A stretch of DNA of 11,124 nucleotides from Bacteroidales bacterium (GTDB lineage: Bacteria; Bacteroidota; Bacteroidia; Bacteroidales; Muribaculaceae): the NCBI GenBank assembly GCA_004555955.1, contig SFJG01000066.1, positions 1 to 11,124 of the forward strand, read 5' to 3'. A program made the translations under genes and the position numbers. The first letter of the stretch is position 1. Each line of letters starts with the position of its first letter. Shown here piece by piece: positions 1 through 6,458 of this stretch. Under the pieces are notes generated by a model. The model worked only from the letters and a program-made list of their open reading frames with translations, made no database searches and was not told where the DNA came from.

Positions 1-25
1 CTCGCTGTGACTTTCAAAATCTGCT

Positions 26-33
26 CAAAAATA
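26..33 (-). promoter_or_regulatory. possible -7 box of a minus-strand promoter at the left edge
   Basis: On the minus strand this reads TATTTTTG, a full match to the Bacteroidota -7 consensus TAnnTTTG. A TTTG lies upstream at 49-52, but the 15-bp spacing is short of the usual 19-21 bp. The site lies beyond the zapA terminator, so it could start the next transcript, which leaves the window. The surrounding DNA (1-135) contains no convincing gene. It holds an A8T7 tract (107-121) and a partial copy of the repeat found upstream of the BspA-like gene (56-65). In an AT-rich spacer one such match can arise by chance. Confidence 0.3.
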
Positions 34-135
34 TCCGCCTCTACAACCCAAAAAATTTAAGGAACGCGCTCTAAGGTACGAGTCAAGAGGAAAGTTTGTT
101 TTTTTGAAAAAAAATTTTTTTCGTAGACAATAAAA

Positions 136-172
136 GTGATGTGGCAAGTCGGAAATAGGCTTGCCACATCAT
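136..172 (-). terminator. intrinsic terminator after zapA
   Basis: A 12-bp perfect stem (137-148 with 160-171) encloses an 11-nt loop. It starts 9 bases past the zapA stop codon. On the minus strand the stem is followed by a T-rich stretch (ACTTTTATTGT). It should end the minus-strand operon of the tail-like protein, pullulanase and zapA. The T tract is imperfect, so termination may be partial. Confidence 0.75.
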
Positions 173-180
173 ATTATCTC

Positions 181-483
181 TTATTTTACGTCTAAAAGGA
201 TGTCATCCATGCTCTTTTCGGCTTTCTGCAGGAAATTATGCAACGCCTCTTCGCGCTTACGACTCTGCTCGAGTGTGTCGTAGTACATCTTAGCATACTG
301 AAAAGCCACAAGAGCAAGATACTCATCCTCGTTACGTCCCGGCTGAGTGATTTTGAATTGATTCCAAAGGCTATTAAGTTCAGCCTCGACTTTTTTAAGA
401 TAAGCCTCATCACGCCGATTTATAAAGGTAATAATCTTTTTATCGGCGATTTTAAGAGTTATTCGTTGTTTGTTGTGGTCCAT
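181..483 (-). CDS. zapA: ZapA-like cell-division protein
   Basis: A 100-residue cytoplasmic protein with the layout of ZapA, which binds and cross-links FtsZ filaments at the division ring. The family has a small N-terminal head and a long C-terminal helix that forms a coiled coil. Here the first 30 residues contain short beta-like stretches (ITLKIA, KIITFI) and the family-like 'NRRDEAYLKKVEAELN' helix start. Residues 50-70 hold the 'DEYLALVAFQYAKMYYD' helix, and the rest is a charged helix (EQSRKREEALHNFLQKAEKSMDD) suited to a coiled coil. The length matches the family (about 100). The ATG shares one base with the stop of the upstream pullulanase gene (TAATG), so translation is probably coupled and this start is well supported. 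A hairpin terminator follows the stop. In other Bacteroidales I recall zapA near the 6S RNA and RNase Y genes, but the window ends too soon to check. The family call rests on pattern recognition, as ZapA sequences diverge widely. Confidence 0.78.
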   Translation of the reverse strand: MDHNKQRITLKIADKKIITFINRRDEAYLKKVEAELNSLWNQFKITQPGRNEDEYLALVAFQYAKMYYDTLEQSRKREEALHNFLQKAEKSMDDILLDVK

Positions 484-2504
484 TATCTTGCAAGGATTAA
501 AGCAGCTTGTGGAGCAGCTTCGATTTTCCCGCCTTTGCTTTCGCCGAGACCGTCTTTATCGAGACGTCCGTCGGCAGCAATGATAGTCCATTTACCCTTA
601 GGCACGTTAACAGTCTGCGGTTTGTCGGAGCCGTTGAACACGACTTTTATCTCCTCCCACTCGTCGCCACCGGCGTGGTTTTTGATAGAGTACGACACGA
701 GATTGTCGACTTTCACCTTATCAAATACGATGTTTTTAGCCACTTCTTCGGCGCTGCCCAAGCGGAATGCCGGATGTGCTTTTCGAAGAGCGATGAGGTT
801 GCAATAGTAGTTGAATTGCTCGATGTTGTCGGCTTTGAGGTTCCAATCGATTGCATTAACATCGTCGGGTGACTTGAAAGTGTTGTGGACACCTTTTTTG
901 TCGCGGAAGATTTCTTCGCCGGCAAACATAAACGGCGTGCCCTGCGAGGTAAAGACGATGGTTTGTGCCAAACGAGCCACGCGCATACGCACCGAGTCGG
1001 TTGCTTCGGGCATCGACTTGCGGAGTTTGTCGGTAAGGCAAAGGTCGTCGTGGCACGACACATAGTTCATTATTTGTGTGGGCTGCGAAGCGTAAGCAAA
1101 CTTCGAGTTGCTACCCTTCGAATAGTCGACTTGCGGATGAGCGGTCGAAGCGACAACTCCTATTTTAATTGTTTCTTCCTGACCGGGCTTACCGGAAGCG
1201 AAGCCGCAATCTTCAGCGCGCGAGTAGTGCCCCTTGACAGCGTCGCGAATGTCGTCGCTAAACACAGCAATGCCGGGCATTTTCGACACGTTTTCTTTCA
1301 AGGCACGACGCTCTACGGGCAGCGGACTGTCGCCGGCAGTCCAACCTTCGCCGTAGATAACGGCATTGGGGTTGATTGCGCGAACAGCTTCGGCAACGCG
1401 ATTCATCGTTTCGGTGTCGTGGATTGCCATAAGGTCGAAGCGGAAGCCGTCGATGTGGTATTCTGTAGCCCAATATTTCACGGATTCAACGATATAGTCC
1501 GACACTTGTTTGCGGTCGGAAGCCGTTTCGTTGCCGCAACCCGAAGCATCACTATACGAGCCGTCGGCGCGATGGCGGTAGTAGTAGCCGGGAGCTGTCA
1601 GCGAGAAGTTTGACTCGTTGCCGAGGGCTGTATGGTTGTAGACGACGTCCATCACGACACCGATTCCGGCGCGGTGAAGAGCCATAATCATCTGCTTCAT
1701 CTCGCGAATACGAGCATACGGGTCTTCCGGATTGGTAGAATACGAACCTTCGGGAGCATTGTAGTTCAACGGGTCGTAGCCCCAATTGTATTGACGGTCG
1801 GCGAGTTGGGTTTCGTCGACGGTGTTATAGTCGTAGGAAGGGAGTATGTGGATGTGCGTGATGCCGAGTTGCTTGAGGTGGTCGATGCCTGTGGGTTGTC
1901 CGTTGGCGGAAACCGTACCTTCTTCGGTCAATGCAAGGAATTTACCTTTGTTGGTTATACCTGAATTGCGGTGCGCCGAAAAATCGCGATGGTGCATCTC
2001 GTACATAATGGCATCCGTCTGCTTTGCGGTAGTGACGTAAGTGTCTTTCTCCCAGCCGCAAGGATTGGTTTTCGCCATATCGATAATTGCCGCACGCTGA
2101 CCATTAGTGCCCACTGCTTTCGCCCAAGCACCCGGGGTTTCGGCAAGCCAAATACCTTTTACCTTAACCTGAAAAGTATAGAATTTGCCATAAAGTTTGT
2201 CGGCAAACGAGGTTGTCCAAGTACCCGCCTCTGCCTTTTTCATATCGACAGTTTGAATAGGTTTGCCGTTGCGCGAGGTGGCATAAAGATTCAAGCGAAC
2301 GGCTTCAGCGCCGGGCGACCAAAGGCGAAAATGCGTGCCACTGGCGTCGACAGTAAGTTCCAAATCGCCGCCGTTGTAGGTTGGATAGGCGTTCAGTTCC
2401 GCTTCGGAAATTTGCGGAAACGATTGTGCGGAAATGGTCATAGGCATAAATGCCGCTGTTGCAAAAGCCGAAGCGGCAACCAGTCTGATTAAAGTGTTTG
2501 ACAT
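483..2504 (-). CDS. pulA: exported type I pullulanase (GH13)
   Basis: A 673-residue glycoside hydrolase of family 13, predicted to cleave alpha-1,6 branch points in pullulan, glycogen or starch-derived dextrins. A Sec signal peptide spans residues 1-26 (cleavage about ISA|QS). With no lipobox and no sorting tail it should be periplasmic. Residues about 48-140 form the N-terminal carbohydrate-binding beta domain (CBM48-like). The type I pullulanase signature YNWGYDP is at 239-245. GH13 motifs are DVVYNHT (286-292), GFRFDLM (353-359, nucleophile D357), YGEGW (384-388, acid/base E386) and YVSCHDD (481-487, stabiliser D486), so the active site is complete. A beta-sandwich ends the protein (about 595-673). 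The upstream tail-like gene ends 38 bases before the ATG, and zapA begins on the last base of the stop codon, so the gene sits inside a three-gene operon. No SusC/SusD, regulator or other glycosidase is visible, so this does not look like a classical polysaccharide utilisation locus. Confidence 0.93.
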   Translation of the reverse strand: MSNTLIRLVAASAFATAAFMPMTISAQSFPQISEAELNAYPTYNGGDLELTVDASGTHFRLWSPGAEAVRLNLYATSRNGKPIQTVDMKKAEAGTWTTSFADKLYGKFYTFQVKVKGIWLAETPGAWAKAVGTNGQRAAIIDMAKTNPCGWEKDTYVTTAKQTDAIMYEMHHRDFSAHRNSGITNKGKFLALTEEGTVSANGQPTGIDHLKQLGITHIHILPSYDYNTVDETQLADRQYNWGYDPLNYNAPEGSYSTNPEDPYARIREMKQMIMALHRAGIGVVMDVVYNHTALGNESNFSLTAPGYYYRHRADGSYSDASGCGNETASDRKQVSDYIVESVKYWATEYHIDGFRFDLMAIHDTETMNRVAEAVRAINPNAVIYGEGWTAGDSPLPVERRALKENVSKMPGIAVFSDDIRDAVKGHYSRAEDCGFASGKPGQEETIKIGVVASTAHPQVDYSKGSNSKFAYASQPTQIMNYVSCHDDLCLTDKLRKSMPEATDSVRMRVARLAQTIVFTSQGTPFMFAGEEIFRDKKGVHNTFKSPDDVNAIDWNLKADNIEQFNYYCNLIALRKAHPAFRLGSAEEVAKNIVFDKVKVDNLVSYSIKNHAGGDEWEEIKVVFNGSDKPQTVNVPKGKWTIIAADGRLDKDGLGESKGGKIEAAPQAALILAR

Positions 2505-2542
2505 AAGTGGTTATTGAATCATAAAGTGGTTAATAAGCGGGA

Positions 2543-2839
2543 CTATTTGACAGCTACTTTCATTGTTCCGTTGTCGCTCTTGACGATGTAAAACCCTTGG
2601 GGCAAACTGATTGTCGTGCTGTCGTTTTTAAGTTCGATGGTTCTTACCACTTGTCCGGTAATGGAGTAGACTGTAAACGTAACGCTTTTGGGCGTATAGT
2701 TTTCGATGGTAAGTGTGCCGGGATGCGTCGAAGACACAATGATAGTATGCCGCACAGGCTCCCTCTTGACAGGCTGTGCAACAGATGCTACCGTACCAAA
2801 TATACCGATAGCCAATATCAATGAAAAGACTTTCGACAT
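2543..2839 (-). CDS. small exported protein made mostly of a T9SS-like C-terminal tail
   Basis: A 98-residue protein that I cannot match to a named family as a whole. Residues 1-21 are a signal peptide (cleavage about SVA|QP). After a short basic linker (KREPVRH) the rest is one small beta-rich domain. Residues 53-98 (VYSITGQVVRTIEL, then LPQGFYIVKSDNGTMKVAVK) follow the pattern of the type A sorting domain found at the C-termini of T9SS cargo. Such domains normally sit behind a large cargo; here there is none. It is the first gene of the operon, directly downstream of a textbook promoter and 38 bases ahead of the pullulanase, so it is probably expressed and not debris. It could be a remnant of a larger surface protein, a small periplasmic or surface protein in its own right, or a decoy or partner of the secretion machinery. 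The sequence does not choose between these. Confidence 0.8.
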   Translation of the reverse strand: MSKVFSLILAIGIFGTVASVAQPVKREPVRHTIIVSSTHPGTLTIENYTPKSVTFTVYSITGQVVRTIELKNDSTTISLPQGFYIVKSDNGTMKVAVK

Positions 2840-2862
2840 AGTTGTTTCCTTTCTTATTAGCG

Positions 2863-2894
2863 CAAAGTTAGCAAATAATTATTCCAACTACAAA
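2863..2894 (-). promoter_or_regulatory. promoter of the tail-protein / pulA / zapA operon
   Basis: On the minus strand there is TTTG (2891-2894), a 20-bp spacer and TAACTTTG (2863-2870). This is a full match to the Bacteroidota sigma-ABfr promoter pattern (TTTG, 19-21 bp, TAnnTTTG). Transcription should start near 2856, giving a short leader before the ATG at 2839. It is the only strong promoter I see for the three minus-strand genes. Confidence 0.8.
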
Positions 2895-2908
2895 TATTTA
2901 AGTGTTTT

Positions 2909-2940
2909 TTTGGATATAGTTTTAAAAATTTATACCTTAG
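2909..2940 (+). promoter_or_regulatory. promoter of the cardiolipin synthase gene
   Basis: TTTG (2909-2912), a 20-bp spacer and TACCTTAG (2933-2940), one mismatch from TAnnTTTG. The predicted start near 2947 leaves a leader of only about 16 bases before the ATG at 2963. Its -33 box lies 14 bp from the -33 box of the divergent minus-strand promoter. Confidence 0.6.
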
Positions 2941-2962
2941 CAAACTGAAAAATACAAATTTA

Positions 2963-4390
2963 ATGCCTGATATTTCGCCATATTACGTTCTGTCGTTTAT
3001 CATTATGGCAGCCTATTGGATTACGATTATTTCGGTAATTGTCGTGGTAATTACCGAGAATCGCAACCCCGTAAGGTCGTTGGCGTGGGTTACGGTCCTC
3101 CTGTTTTTACCGGTTGTCGGACTCATTATATATATCTTTTTCGGACGTAGCATCAAGAACGAAGCCATGCTCGCCAAGATGAAAAAGCGCAAACTTCTGC
3201 AACCGGAATTGGTCAAGCAGGTCGACTTCTCGAAGTTGCCGTTGTCCGACTGTTCGCTGCAACAGATTCGCTTGGCACACTCGCTGATGGGTGCAGTCTA
3301 CTACCCCGGCAACGACATCGACATCTATATCGACGGCGAGGCGCTCTTCAAGCAGTTGAAAGACGACCTCAGGTCGGCAAAATCGTCAATCAACCTCCAG
3401 TTTTACATCTTCGAAGACGATGAATTAGGGCACGAAATCAGCGAAATTTTGTGCGAGCGAGCGCGCGCCGGTGTGGCTGTTCGCGTAATCTACGACCACG
3501 TCGGAAGTTTCCGCGTCAGCAAAAAATTCTATCGACAAATGTCGGAAGCCGGCGTGGAGATTCATCCGTTTTTCAAAGTGACGTTCCCGGAATTTGCAGC
3601 CAGAGTGAATTGGCGCAACCACCGTAAAGTGACGGTCATCGACGGCCGCGTAGGATATATCGGCGGCATGAACATCGCCAACCGCTACCTCGGCAAAAAC
3701 GCCGTGTGGCGCGACACACACATCCGCATTTGCGGACAAAGCGTCTACGGGCTGCTCCACTCGTTTGCCATCGACTGGTGCTTCATGGGACTGCCTACGT
3801 TCGAAGAAGACTATCATCGCTACAAGCCCGCACTATCCGACATGGCGGGCATCCAAATCGTCGGCAGCAGCCCCGTCGGACAATGGCACAACATCGCCCT
3901 ACTCTTCCAAAAAGCCATCGGCAATGCCAAGAAACTCATCTACATCCAAACGCCCTACTTCCTGCCTACTTCGGGACTTCTGATAGCACTTCAAACAGCG
4001 GCTCTGTCGAAAGTCGACGTGCGCATTATGATTCCGCGCAATCCCGACTCGACTACGCTGCGACTCGCCTCGGCTTCTTATCTGAGCGAATGCATGCGCT
4101 CGGGCATCAAAATTTACTATTACGAGCCGGGGATGCTTCATTCGAAGGTCGTGATTGTCGACGACGAATTCGCTACAACCGGCTCGACCAACTTCGACTT
4201 CCGCAGTTTCGAATACAACTTCGAATGCAACGCATTCATCTATAGCCGCGAGTTCAACAAAAAAATGCGAGAAATCTTTATCCGCGATATGAAAAAGTGC
4301 ACGCGAGTCAACCCGACCAACTGGCGACACCGACCTTTCTTCGAAAAACTCAAAGAATCGCTGGTCAGGTTGCTTAGCCCCGTATTGTAG
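2963..4390 (+). CDS. cls: cardiolipin synthase (phospholipase D superfamily)
   Basis: A 475-residue inner-membrane enzyme that should join two phosphatidylglycerol molecules into cardiolipin and glycerol. Two hydrophobic helices lie at about residues 8-30 and 40-60, separated by the loop TENRNPVRSLAW typical of bacterial Cls. Two phospholipase D catalytic repeats follow. HKD1 is HRKVTVID with H220, K222 and D227, followed by GYIGGMN. HKD2 is HSKVVIVD with H393, K395 and D400, followed by TTGSTNFD. Both motifs are intact and the length fits the family (about 480). The ATG lies 22 bases past a good promoter, and the N-terminal helix begins right after it, so the start is secure. The gene is probably monocistronic: 220 bases with candidate promoters separate it from mdh. 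I see no clear hairpin terminator after its stop. Phospholipase D-type nucleases or other transferases share the HKD motif, but the membrane helices favour Cls. Confidence 0.95.
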   Translation: MPDISPYYVLSFIIMAAYWITIISVIVVVITENRNPVRSLAWVTVLLFLPVVGLIIYIFFGRSIKNEAMLAKMKKRKLLQPELVKQVDFSKLPLSDCSLQQIRLAHSLMGAVYYPGNDIDIYIDGEALFKQLKDDLRSAKSSINLQFYIFEDDELGHEISEILCERARAGVAVRVIYDHVGSFRVSKKFYRQMSEAGVEIHPFFKVTFPEFAARVNWRNHRKVTVIDGRVGYIGGMNIANRYLGKNAVWRDTHIRICGQSVYGLLHSFAIDWCFMGLPTFEEDYHRYKPALSDMAGIQIVGSSPVGQWHNIALLFQKAIGNAKKLIYIQTPYFLPTSGLLIALQTAALSKVDVRIMIPRNPDSTTLRLASASYLSECMRSGIKIYYYEPGMLHSKVVIVDDEFATTGSTNFDFRSFEYNFECNAFIYSREFNKKMREIFIRDMKKCTRVNPTNWRHRPFFEKLKESLVRLLSPVL

Positions 4391-4497
4391 AGACAATCTA
4401 TTGCGGAAATTTTTCATTAATTTAACAAAATGACGAAATAGATATAAAATTTCATATTTTTGGGACAAAAAGAATACTAAGATTTGAGAATGTTTTT

Positions 4498-4505
4498 TAT
4501 CTTTG
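4498..4505 (+). promoter_or_regulatory. -7 box of the malate dehydrogenase promoter
   Basis: TATCTTTG matches TAnnTTTG fully, but no TTTG lies 19-21 bp upstream. The predicted start near 4512 gives a leader of about 100 bases. Another full -7 match (TATTTTTG, 4455-4462) lies 43 bp upstream, also without a -33 partner, and could be a second start or chance in AT-rich DNA. The 220-base gap between cls and mdh holds these boxes and a short GC-rich segment and nothing else I recognise. Confidence 0.55.
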
Positions 4506-4530
4506 TAGCACAAACAGCAAACGAGCGGCG

Positions 4531-4547
4531 GTAGCGCACTGCGATAC
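4531..4547 (+). other. small hairpin in the mdh leader
   Basis: GTAGCGCACTGCGATAC can fold into a 7-layer hairpin: GTA pairs with TAC, then a G/A mismatch, then CGC pairs with GCG, with a 3-nt loop. It sits in a GC-rich island (about 4521-4557) inside an otherwise very AT-rich leader. It might affect mRNA stability or translation of a highly expressed gene. I recognise no known riboswitch or protein-binding leader. Confidence 0.3.
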
Positions 4548-4610
4548 GGCCTTTCGCAAAACGAAAAATATAAATAACTTTATTATAAAAACATTTTAAA
4601 CCAAACAATT

Positions 4611-5612
4611 ATGAAGTTTCTTACAGAAGAAAAATTGACAATCGTCGGTGCAGCCGGTGCGATTGGTTCTAACATGGCACAAACCGCCCTCATGATGGGT
4701 TTGACTCCGAATCTCTGTCTTTACGACCCCTACGGACCGGGTCTCGAAGGCGTTGCTGAGGAAATGCGCCACTGCGGTTTCGAAGGTGCGAACATCACTT
4801 TCACTACCGATATCAAAGAGGCGTTGACAGATGCCAAATATGTAATTTCTTCAGGTGGTGCTCCTCGCAAAGCAGGTATGACTCGCGAAGACCTTCTCAA
4901 GGGCAACGCTGCCATCGCTGAGGAGTTTGGTAAAAACTTAAAAGCATACTGCCCGGACGTTAAGCACGTTGTTGTCATCTTCAACCCCGCCGACATCACC
5001 GGTCTTATCACCCTTCTCTACTCCGGCTTGAAGCCCTCTCAAGTCAACACATTGGCTGCCCTCGACAGCACACGCCTCCAAAGCGAGTTGGCTAAATATT
5101 TCAACATTCCGCAAAGCGCCGTTACAGGTTGCCGCACTTACGGCGGTCACGGCGAGCAAATGGCTGTATTTGCTTCGACTGCCAAGGTTAACGGCACTCC
5201 GCTGCTCGACCTTATCGGCACCGACAAACTTCCCGCTGCCGACTGGGCGGAAATCCAACAAAAGACCATCAAGGGCGGTGCTAACATCATCAACCTCCGC
5301 GGTCGCTCTTCGTTCCAAAGCCCGGCTTACGTTTCTGTCGAAATGATTCGCGCCGCTATGGGTGGCGAAGCTTTCCGCTGGCCTGCCGGTCGCTACGTTT
5401 CGTTCCACGGCTACGACCACATCATGATGGCTGTCGAAGTGACTATCACTGCTAACGGTTGCGCTTACGAAGAAGTTGTAGGTACGGCTGAAGAAATGGC
5501 TGCTTTGAAAGAAAGCTACAAACACCTCTGCGCGCTGCGCGACGAAGTTATCGCAATGGGTGTGCTTCCCGCTATAGACCAATGGCACGCTCTTAACCCT
5601 AACATTGATTAA
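4611..5612 (+). CDS. mdh: malate dehydrogenase (NAD-dependent)
   Basis: A 333-residue cytoplasmic enzyme of the lactate/malate dehydrogenase family that interconverts malate and oxaloacetate. In Bacteroidales this serves the reductive branch toward fumarate and succinate. The N-terminal Rossmann fold starts with GAAGAIGS (13-20). D39 at the end of the second strand (CLYDPYG) favours NAD over NADP. The substrate loop GGAPRKAGMTR (82-92) carries R86 and R92; the arginine at the first site favours malate over lactate. N125 (FNPAD), D152 and R155 (LDSTR) and the catalytic H180 (YGGHGE) are all present. Length is slightly above the usual 310-325. The ATG is preceded by an A-rich, SD-free leader as expected for a highly expressed Bacteroidota gene. 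A strong terminator follows 20 bases after the stop, and the OmpA lipoprotein gene comes next. Confidence 0.96.
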   Translation: MKFLTEEKLTIVGAAGAIGSNMAQTALMMGLTPNLCLYDPYGPGLEGVAEEMRHCGFEGANITFTTDIKEALTDAKYVISSGGAPRKAGMTREDLLKGNAAIAEEFGKNLKAYCPDVKHVVVIFNPADITGLITLLYSGLKPSQVNTLAALDSTRLQSELAKYFNIPQSAVTGCRTYGGHGEQMAVFASTAKVNGTPLLDLIGTDKLPAADWAEIQQKTIKGGANIINLRGRSSFQSPAYVSVEMIRAAMGGEAFRWPAGRYVSFHGYDHIMMAVEVTITANGCAYEEVVGTAEEMAALKESYKHLCALRDEVIAMGVLPAIDQWHALNPNID

Positions 5613-5632
5613 TTCGAAATCTACAACCCGAC

Positions 5633-5670
5633 GAAAGTCGGTCAAACTTATCGACCGACTTTCTTTTTTT
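5633..5670 (+). terminator. intrinsic terminator after mdh
   Basis: An 11-bp perfect stem (5633-5643 with 5653-5663) and a 9-nt loop are followed directly by seven T residues (5664-5670). This is a textbook rho-independent terminator. Only 27 bases remain before the next ATG. Confidence 0.93.
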
Positions 5671-5697
5671 AATATCAACACCTAAAATTCTACCTTT

Positions 5698-6384
5698 ATG
5701 AAACGATTCAAATTTTTTGCAATCGCATTTTTATGCTTAGCAATAATGTTGCCCGGTTGCTCTTCTTCGCTCAACAACACCGCTAAAGGCGGTATCATCG
5801 GTGGCACAAGCGGTGCCGGCGTTGGTGCTCTCATCGGAGGTTTGATTGGCAAAGGCAAAGGTGCCGGTATCGGTGCTGCCGTTGGCGCTGCCGTTGGCAC
5901 AGGCGCAGGCGTCCTCATCGGCAAAAAGATGGACAAAGCAGCTGAACAAGCTAAGCAAATCGAAGGCGCTAAAGTTGAAAAAGGCGAAACCGACGGCGTT
6001 CAATACGTTAAAGTTACTCTCGACAGCGGTATCACTTTCAAAACCAACGAAATCAACTTGTCGACAACAGCTCAAAACTCTTTGGCTACTTTCGCAAGCC
6101 AACTCGACCCGCAATTCGACCTCGCTATCTGCGGTCACACCGACAACGTTGGTACGCTCGAAGTGAACAAACGCATCTCCAAGCAACGCGCTCAATCGGT
6201 TGCTAACTTCCTCGAAACTAAAGGCGTGGCTGCAAGCCGCCTCAAATCGGTTGAAGGCTACGACTATCAATACCCGGTAGCTTCAAACGACACTAAAGAA
6301 GGTCAAGCTCAAAACCGCCGCGTTGAACTTTACCTCATCCCGAGCGAAGCTATGATTGCTGAAGCTAACAGCCAAGCAAAATAA
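5698..6384 (+). CDS. OmpA-family lipoprotein with a glycine-zipper segment
   Basis: A 228-residue lipoprotein. The signal peptide ends in the lipobox LPGC with the lipidated cysteine at 21. The following residues (SSSLNN) lack the acidic signal used for surface export in Bacteroidota, so it should face the periplasm. Residues about 31-77 are a glycine zipper, with GxxxG-type spacing throughout (GGIIGG, GAGVGALIGG, GIGAAVGAAVG), suited to membrane insertion or oligomer packing. Residues about 104-228 form an OmpA-like peptidoglycan-binding domain. It has GHTDN (146-150), RAQSV (164-168) and NRRVELYL (206-213). D149 and R164, 15 residues apart, match the pair that holds diaminopimelate in OmpA proteins. 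The role is probably to anchor the outer membrane to the cell wall. The usual glycine-rich GYG motif is altered to EGYDYQYPVAS. The gene lies between two terminators with no room for a promoter, so it may depend on read-through from mdh. Confidence 0.9.
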   Translation: MKRFKFFAIAFLCLAIMLPGCSSSLNNTAKGGIIGGTSGAGVGALIGGLIGKGKGAGIGAAVGAAVGTGAGVLIGKKMDKAAEQAKQIEGAKVEKGETDGVQYVKVTLDSGITFKTNEINLSTTAQNSLATFASQLDPQFDLAICGHTDNVGTLEVNKRISKQRAQSVANFLETKGVAASRLKSVEGYDYQYPVASNDTKEGQAQNRRVELYLIPSEAMIAEANSQAK

Positions 6385-6404
6385 TCCATCCTATACTGAA
6401 TCGT

Positions 6405-6444
6405 AAGACGGGATTGCTAAGCAGTCCCGTCTTTGCGATTTTTT
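6405..6444 (+). terminator. intrinsic terminator after the OmpA lipoprotein gene
   Basis: A 13-bp stem with one G-T pair (6405-6417 with 6421-6433) and a 3-nt loop is followed, after TGCGA, by six T residues (6439-6444). The five-base gap before the T run may make it leaky. The next ATG is only 14 bases further. Confidence 0.82.
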
Positions 6445-6458
6445 GAAAAACTACTGCG

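Noticed and set aside
1..135. A 6S RNA gene downstream of zapA.
   Set aside because: The location would suit one, but I cannot see the long interrupted hairpin with an open central bubble, and a terminator separates it from zapA. The sequence is cut by the window edge.
238..807. A 189-codon plus-strand open frame across zapA and the end of pulA.
   Set aside because: Antisense to two supported genes, no promoter pattern and no domain seen.
885..1613. A 242-codon open frame on the plus strand inside pulA.
   Set aside because: It is antisense to a pullulanase with all GH13 motifs intact; its product has no recognisable domain or promoter and is an artefact of codon bias.
483..2839. A polysaccharide utilisation locus around the pullulanase.
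   Set aside because: No SusC/SusD pair, sensor or second glycosidase is present; neighbours are zapA, a small tail protein and cls.
3706..4245. A 179-codon plus-strand open frame in another frame of cls.
   Set aside because: Out-of-frame shadow of the catalytic domain, rich in His/Arg, no start context.
3899..4513. A 204-codon minus-strand open frame across the end of cls and the mdh leader.
   Set aside because: Antisense to the HKD2 region of cls; no recognisable protein features.
4938..5681. A 247-codon minus-strand open frame opposite mdh.
   Set aside because: Antisense to a complete malate dehydrogenase, and its first codons run through the mdh terminator hairpin; composition is that of a reversed frame.
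5731..5930. Low-complexity Gly/Ala coding stretch as a DNA repeat array.
   Set aside because: The repetition is at protein level (glycine zipper) with varied codons; no regular DNA period is visible.
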